This document shows, in pieces, positions 6,362 through 8,852 of a stretch of 8,852 bases of DNA. Every line of letters starts with the position of its first letter. Within the stretch, counting starts at the first letter, position 1. The notes beneath the pieces are model-generated. The model was given only the letters and a program-made list of their open reading frames with translations, ran no database searches and was not told where the DNA came from. The DNA comes from Bacteroidales bacterium. GTDB taxonomy: Bacteria > Bacteroidota > Bacteroidia > Bacteroidales > GCA-2748055. A program made the position numbers and the translations under genes. The stretch covers positions 1 through 8,852 of the forward strand of contig JANTFK010000106.1 in assembly GCA_024763595.1 (NCBI GenBank). The letters run 5' to 3'.

Positions 6362-7382
6362 ATACAATGGATTTTAATGCTGAAAGATCAATCGTTTTGA
6401 CCATGGCATTCCCCGGTCCGTCCAGCAAAACAAAATGGATATCTTTCCCGCTCTTTTTCTTATCCTTCCGGATATTTTGGTAAATCTTGCCTGGATCAAG
6501 TTCCATGGCTGCCGGCAGCCCGGCAGCAATGATCAGCTGTTCGATCCGGTCAACCTCCTGTGGCCGGAGCAGACCCATGGTATTTGAAAGGCGGGCGGCA
6601 AGTACCATCCCCACTGCAACCGCTTCACCATGCAGCACACCCATTTGCCGTTCGATGGCATGACCGAATGTATGTCCGAAATTGAGGATGCGCCTGAGAT
6701 CCGATTCATTTTCATCCTGCCGGACCACATCCACCTTGATGTCCACCGAAGTGGAAACCACATGATGCAACACTTCACCGTTCAGCTTCAACAACCCGGT
6801 CATCTGATCCTGCAGATAATCCAGGAATTCCCGGTCCCTGATGGCCCCATACTTAATCACCTCGGCAATACCGGAAACATACTCCTTCCGTTCCAGGGTT
6901 CCCAGTAAAGCGAGATCGCACCAAACAAAGGATGGCTGCCTGAATGTACCGACCATATTCTTGTATCCATCCAGGTTCACACCATTTTTCCCCCCGATAC
7001 TGGCATCCACCTGCCCCAGCAGGGTGGAACTGATGAAACCAAATTGTACCCCCCTCAGAAAAGTGGAAGCAACATAACCGGCCACATCCGTGGCCAGCCC
7101 ACCTCCTACTCCCACCAGCAATGAGGAACGGTCAGCCTCCAGTTGGACCAGTTCCCTGTAAACCGTCTCTACGGTCTGTAATGTCTTATGGTGCTCCCCG
7201 GACGGGATGGTGATGGTGCGGAATGGCTCAAACAACTCGTGATGCTGATCCAGTACATGCTCATCCACCAGGAGAATGGGTGCTGGATCAAGTTGATGTA
7301 ATCCTTTTGATAACCCTTCCCCTACAACTATATCACAACTCCCGGTAGCTGTGGTCAATCTGATCTGATGCATCGCTGTCAT
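6348..7382 (-). CDS. aroB: 3-dehydroquinate synthase AroB
   Basis: AroB converts DAHP to 3-dehydroquinate, using NAD+ and a divalent metal (zinc or cobalt); it is pathway step 2, in the cytoplasm. The 344-residue length is normal. GVGGGLATDVAGYVAST (91-107) is the NAD-binding loop, and ISSTLLGQVDASIGGKNGVN (117-136) is the conserved active-site segment. Metal ligands are Glu174 (GIAEVIKYG), His237 (FGHTFGHAIE) and His251 (LHGEAVAVGM). The ATG at 7382 overlaps the stop of the DAHP synthase gene as ATGA (7379-7382), which favours this start; a second in-frame ATG at 7373 (residue 4) is a possible alternative. At its other end it overlaps aroD by 14 bp. The position directly after DAHP synthase places pathway steps 1, 2 and 3 in order. 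Confidence 0.96.
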   Translation of the reverse strand: MTAMHQIRLTTATGSCDIVVGEGLSKGLHQLDPAPILLVDEHVLDQHHELFEPFRTITIPSGEHHKTLQTVETVYRELVQLEADRSSLLVGVGGGLATDVAGYVASTFLRGVQFGFISSTLLGQVDASIGGKNGVNLDGYKNMVGTFRQPSFVWCDLALLGTLERKEYVSGIAEVIKYGAIRDREFLDYLQDQMTGLLKLNGEVLHHVVSTSVDIKVDVVRQDENESDLRRILNFGHTFGHAIERQMGVLHGEAVAVGMVLAARLSNTMGLLRPQEVDRIEQLIIAAGLPAAMELDPGKIYQNIRKDKKKSGKDIHFVLLDGPGNAMVKTIDLSALKSIVYDLC

Positions 7383-8467
7383 TCCTGATTCATTATGCTG
7401 GTCTGATGATTGATCGATTCCTGGTGAATGGAACGGAACAATTTAATAATAAACTCTTCACTGAGCCCCTTCCGTACTCCCAGGCGCAACCGGTTCTTCA
7501 ACATATCGTCCCACCGTTTGGTCTGCAGGATCGTAATATTGTTCTCCTTTTTGTAGGACCCGATCTGTTCCGCAACCTGCATCCGTTCTTCCAGCAGGTT
7601 GATCATCCGGTCATCCAGTTTATCAATCTGATCTCTCAATTCAGCCAGTGTGAACATCAGTTCTTCACTGATCTCCGGCTCCCGCAGCACCAGCCTGTCG
7701 AGAATGTTTTGCAGTCCTTCGGGCGTCACCTGTTGTTTGGCATCACTCAGTGCCTTATCCGGATTACAGTGGGATTCGATAATCAAGCCGTCGAAATTCA
7801 GGTCCATCGCTTTCTGGGAGATATCCATGAGAAACTCCCGGGTACCACTGATATGACTCGGGTCAGTTATGATGGGCATCTCGGGGATTCTTCGTCTCAG
7901 TTCAATGGGAACCTGCCATTGGGGCACGTTCCGGTAGAGTGTCTTTTCATAACTGGAAAACCCACGATGAATGGCGGCCATACGTTTGATTCCGGCATTA
8001 TTGATCCTTTCAATGGCTCCGATCCAGAGATCCACATCAGGGTTGATCGGATTTTTAACCATCACAGGAATATTGACACCCCGCAGCGAGTCGGCGATAT
8101 CCTGTACGGCAAACGGATTGGCAGAAGTGCGTGCCCCGATCCAGATGATATCCACGCCGTGTTTCAGCGCTTCATATACATGTTTGGTATTGGCCACCTC
8201 TGTGGCAACCAGCATTCCGGTCTCCCTCCGGACCCGTTGTAACCATTTTAATCCTTCTGCGCCTACCCCTTCAAATGCATTGGGTCTGGTACGTGGTTTC
8301 CATATGCCTGCCCGAAAAATCTTTATACCCATTGCCGCAAGGGGCACGGCTGTATCCATTACCTGTTCTTCGGTCTCAGCACTGCATGGACCCGCTATGA
8401 ATATGGGCTTTGAAAACAGGTTTCCTTCCACGTTCAGTGGTTCCAGCGCTACATCAACAACCATCAT
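7379..8467 (-). CDS. Bifunctional DAHP synthase (N-terminal) / AroQ-type chorismate mutase (C-terminal)
   Basis: The N-terminal domain (about 15-262) condenses phosphoenolpyruvate and erythrose 4-phosphate to DAHP, step 1 of the pathway. It belongs to the KDO8PS-like type I-beta branch. Probable metal ligands are Cys28 (AGPCS), His205 (DPSH), Glu231 (IIESH) and Asp242 (ALSDAKQ); substrate-binding blocks are KPRTRP (57-62), GARTS (111-115), VKNP (137-140) and HRGF (167-170). The C-terminal domain (about 268-352) is an all-helical AroQ chorismate mutase with Arg278, Arg295 and Lys306 in typical places (ELRDQID, LEERM, GSYKKEN), converting chorismate to prephenate. Total length, 362 aa, matches fusions known from Prevotella and Bacteroides, where prephenate inhibits DAHP synthase through the mutase domain; that control is inferred here. 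Two consecutive ATG codons (8467, 8464) start the frame after a 33-bp A-rich spacer from pheA. Its stop overlaps the aroB start by 4 bp. The mutase part supplies prephenate for TyrA and PheA, neither of which appears to carry its own. Confidence 0.95.
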   Translation of the reverse strand: MMVVDVALEPLNVEGNLFSKPIFIAGPCSAETEEQVMDTAVPLAAMGIKIFRAGIWKPRTRPNAFEGVGAEGLKWLQRVRRETGMLVATEVANTKHVYEALKHGVDIIWIGARTSANPFAVQDIADSLRGVNIPVMVKNPINPDVDLWIGAIERINNAGIKRMAAIHRGFSSYEKTLYRNVPQWQVPIELRRRIPEMPIITDPSHISGTREFLMDISQKAMDLNFDGLIIESHCNPDKALSDAKQQVTPEGLQNILDRLVLREPEISEELMFTLAELRDQIDKLDDRMINLLEERMQVAEQIGSYKKENNITILQTKRWDDMLKNRLRLGVRKGLSEEFIIKLFRSIHQESINHQTSIMNQE

Positions 8468-8500
8468 GCTATGCTTTTATATTTTTTTATGCTTTTTACT
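8468..8500 (-). promoter_or_regulatory. A-rich leader between pheA and DAHP synthase
   Basis: On the coding strand this 33-bp spacer is almost all A/T, with two copies of AAAAGCAT (complement of 8471-8478 and 8489-8496) and a third partial AGCAT running into the first ATG. There is no Shine-Dalgarno. A-rich leaders of this kind are typical translation initiation regions in Bacteroidota. No hairpin or promoter is evident, so read-through from pheA is likely. Confidence 0.4.
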
Positions 8501-8852
8501 TTACTCTATCACTGCATCTCCCTTTCTGTACTCACCCAGGATTCCCAGTGAGGGTGTGAAAGGACTGATGGCATCCAGAGAGCGTTTGTACATACCATAA
8601 TCATTAATCTCCACATCCACATAAAACATATACTCCCAGTCTTTTCCGGGAATGGGCATGGACTGGATCTTGGCCAGGTTAATCTCATAATAGGAGAGAA
8701 TAGAGAGTATTTTGGAGAGTGACCCGAACTGATGAGCCACTGTAAAAAAGACAGAAGCTTTATTTACTTCCTCATTGGGAATCTGAATACCGTTCTCTGC
8801 CAGTATCAGGAATCGGGTATAATTCATCTTGTTGGTTTCAATACTCTCGGCA
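8501..8852 (-). CDS. pheA: Prephenate dehydratase PheA, C-terminal part (catalytic TRF motif and ACT domain); 5' end outside window
   Basis: Prephenate dehydratase converts prephenate to phenylpyruvate for phenylalanine. The frame is open to the window edge at 8852, so only about the last 117 residues are present. The sequence N-Y-T-R-F (coding bases 8824 down to 8810) is the conserved N-x-T-R-F end of the catalytic domain, whose Thr is catalytic in E. coli PheA. An in-frame ATG at 8827 lies just before it but cannot be the true start, since conserved sequence (ETNK) continues upstream. The ACT domain follows: KASVFFTVAHQFGSLSKI is its first strand and helix. KIQSMPIPG stands where E. coli-type proteins have the Phe-binding ESRP motif, and WEYMFYVDVEI is the last strand. 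KIQS-P is what I recall from Bacteroidota homologues, so feedback by phenylalanine is likely but its contacts may differ. It is the first visible gene of the aromatic operon, 33 bp before DAHP synthase. Confidence 0.92.
   Translation of the reverse strand, partial: AESIETNKMNYTRFLILAENGIQIPNEEVNKASVFFTVAHQFGSLSKILSILSYYEINLAKIQSMPIPGKDWEYMFYVDVEINDYGMYKRSLDAISPFTPSLGILGEYRKGDAVIE

Noticed and set aside
7406..8242. A 278-codon open frame on the + strand opposite the DAHP synthase/mutase gene
   Set aside because: It lies wholly antisense to a well-conserved enzyme gene, shows no recognisable domain and has shadow-like composition (rich in His, Gln, Phe, Pro). The other long + strand frames at 4704-5132, 5720-6169 and 7971-8600 are rejected for the same reason.

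Overview
The window carries conserved housekeeping and biosynthetic genes from a bacterium that is most probably a member of the Bacteroidota. Several features point there: the peroxiredoxin has the insertion and active-site surroundings usual in that phylum; the prephenate dehydrogenase is the short ACT-less form typical of it; DAHP synthase carries a C-terminal chorismate mutase, as in Prevotella and Bacteroides; and leaders before start codons are A/T-rich with little Shine-Dalgarno signal. Base composition is balanced, and nothing visible points to a mobile element, phage, CRISPR array or RNA gene.

Left part, + strand. Bases 1-1789 hold the 3' portion of a zinc metallopeptidase of the M49 (dipeptidyl-peptidase III) family, cut by the window edge. 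A 123-bp A/T-rich spacer follows, with an exact 11-bp tandem repeat and a small palindrome. Next come a 2-Cys peroxiredoxin (1913-2545) and tilS, the tRNA(Ile2)-lysidine synthetase (2626-3963).

Right part, - strand (read from 8852 down to 3934). This is a compact aromatic amino acid operon: pheA (3' part, prephenate dehydratase with ACT domain), DAHP synthase/chorismate mutase, aroB, type I aroD, aroC and tyrA. Two junctions are 4-bp ATGA stop/start overlaps, aroB/aroD overlap by 14 bp, and the remaining spacers are 17 and 33 bp, so the genes look co-transcribed and partly translationally coupled. Together they give shikimate-pathway steps 1, 2, 3 and 7, the chorismate-to-prephenate step, and both prephenate branches (towards Phe and Tyr). 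Missing from the window are aroE, aroK, aroA and an aromatic aminotransferase, which must lie elsewhere or upstream of pheA.

The operon meets tilS tail to tail, and the last 30 bp of tilS and tyrA overlap. Two interlocked inverted repeats sit exactly at this junction. I did not find a convincing new biological system. The points most worth checking are the N-terminal extension and HEXXH form of the M49 peptidase, the repeat upstream of the peroxiredoxin, the overlapping 3' ends, and the possible insertion of an aroB-aroD-aroC block into the usual Bacteroidota pheA/DAHPS/tyrA cluster.
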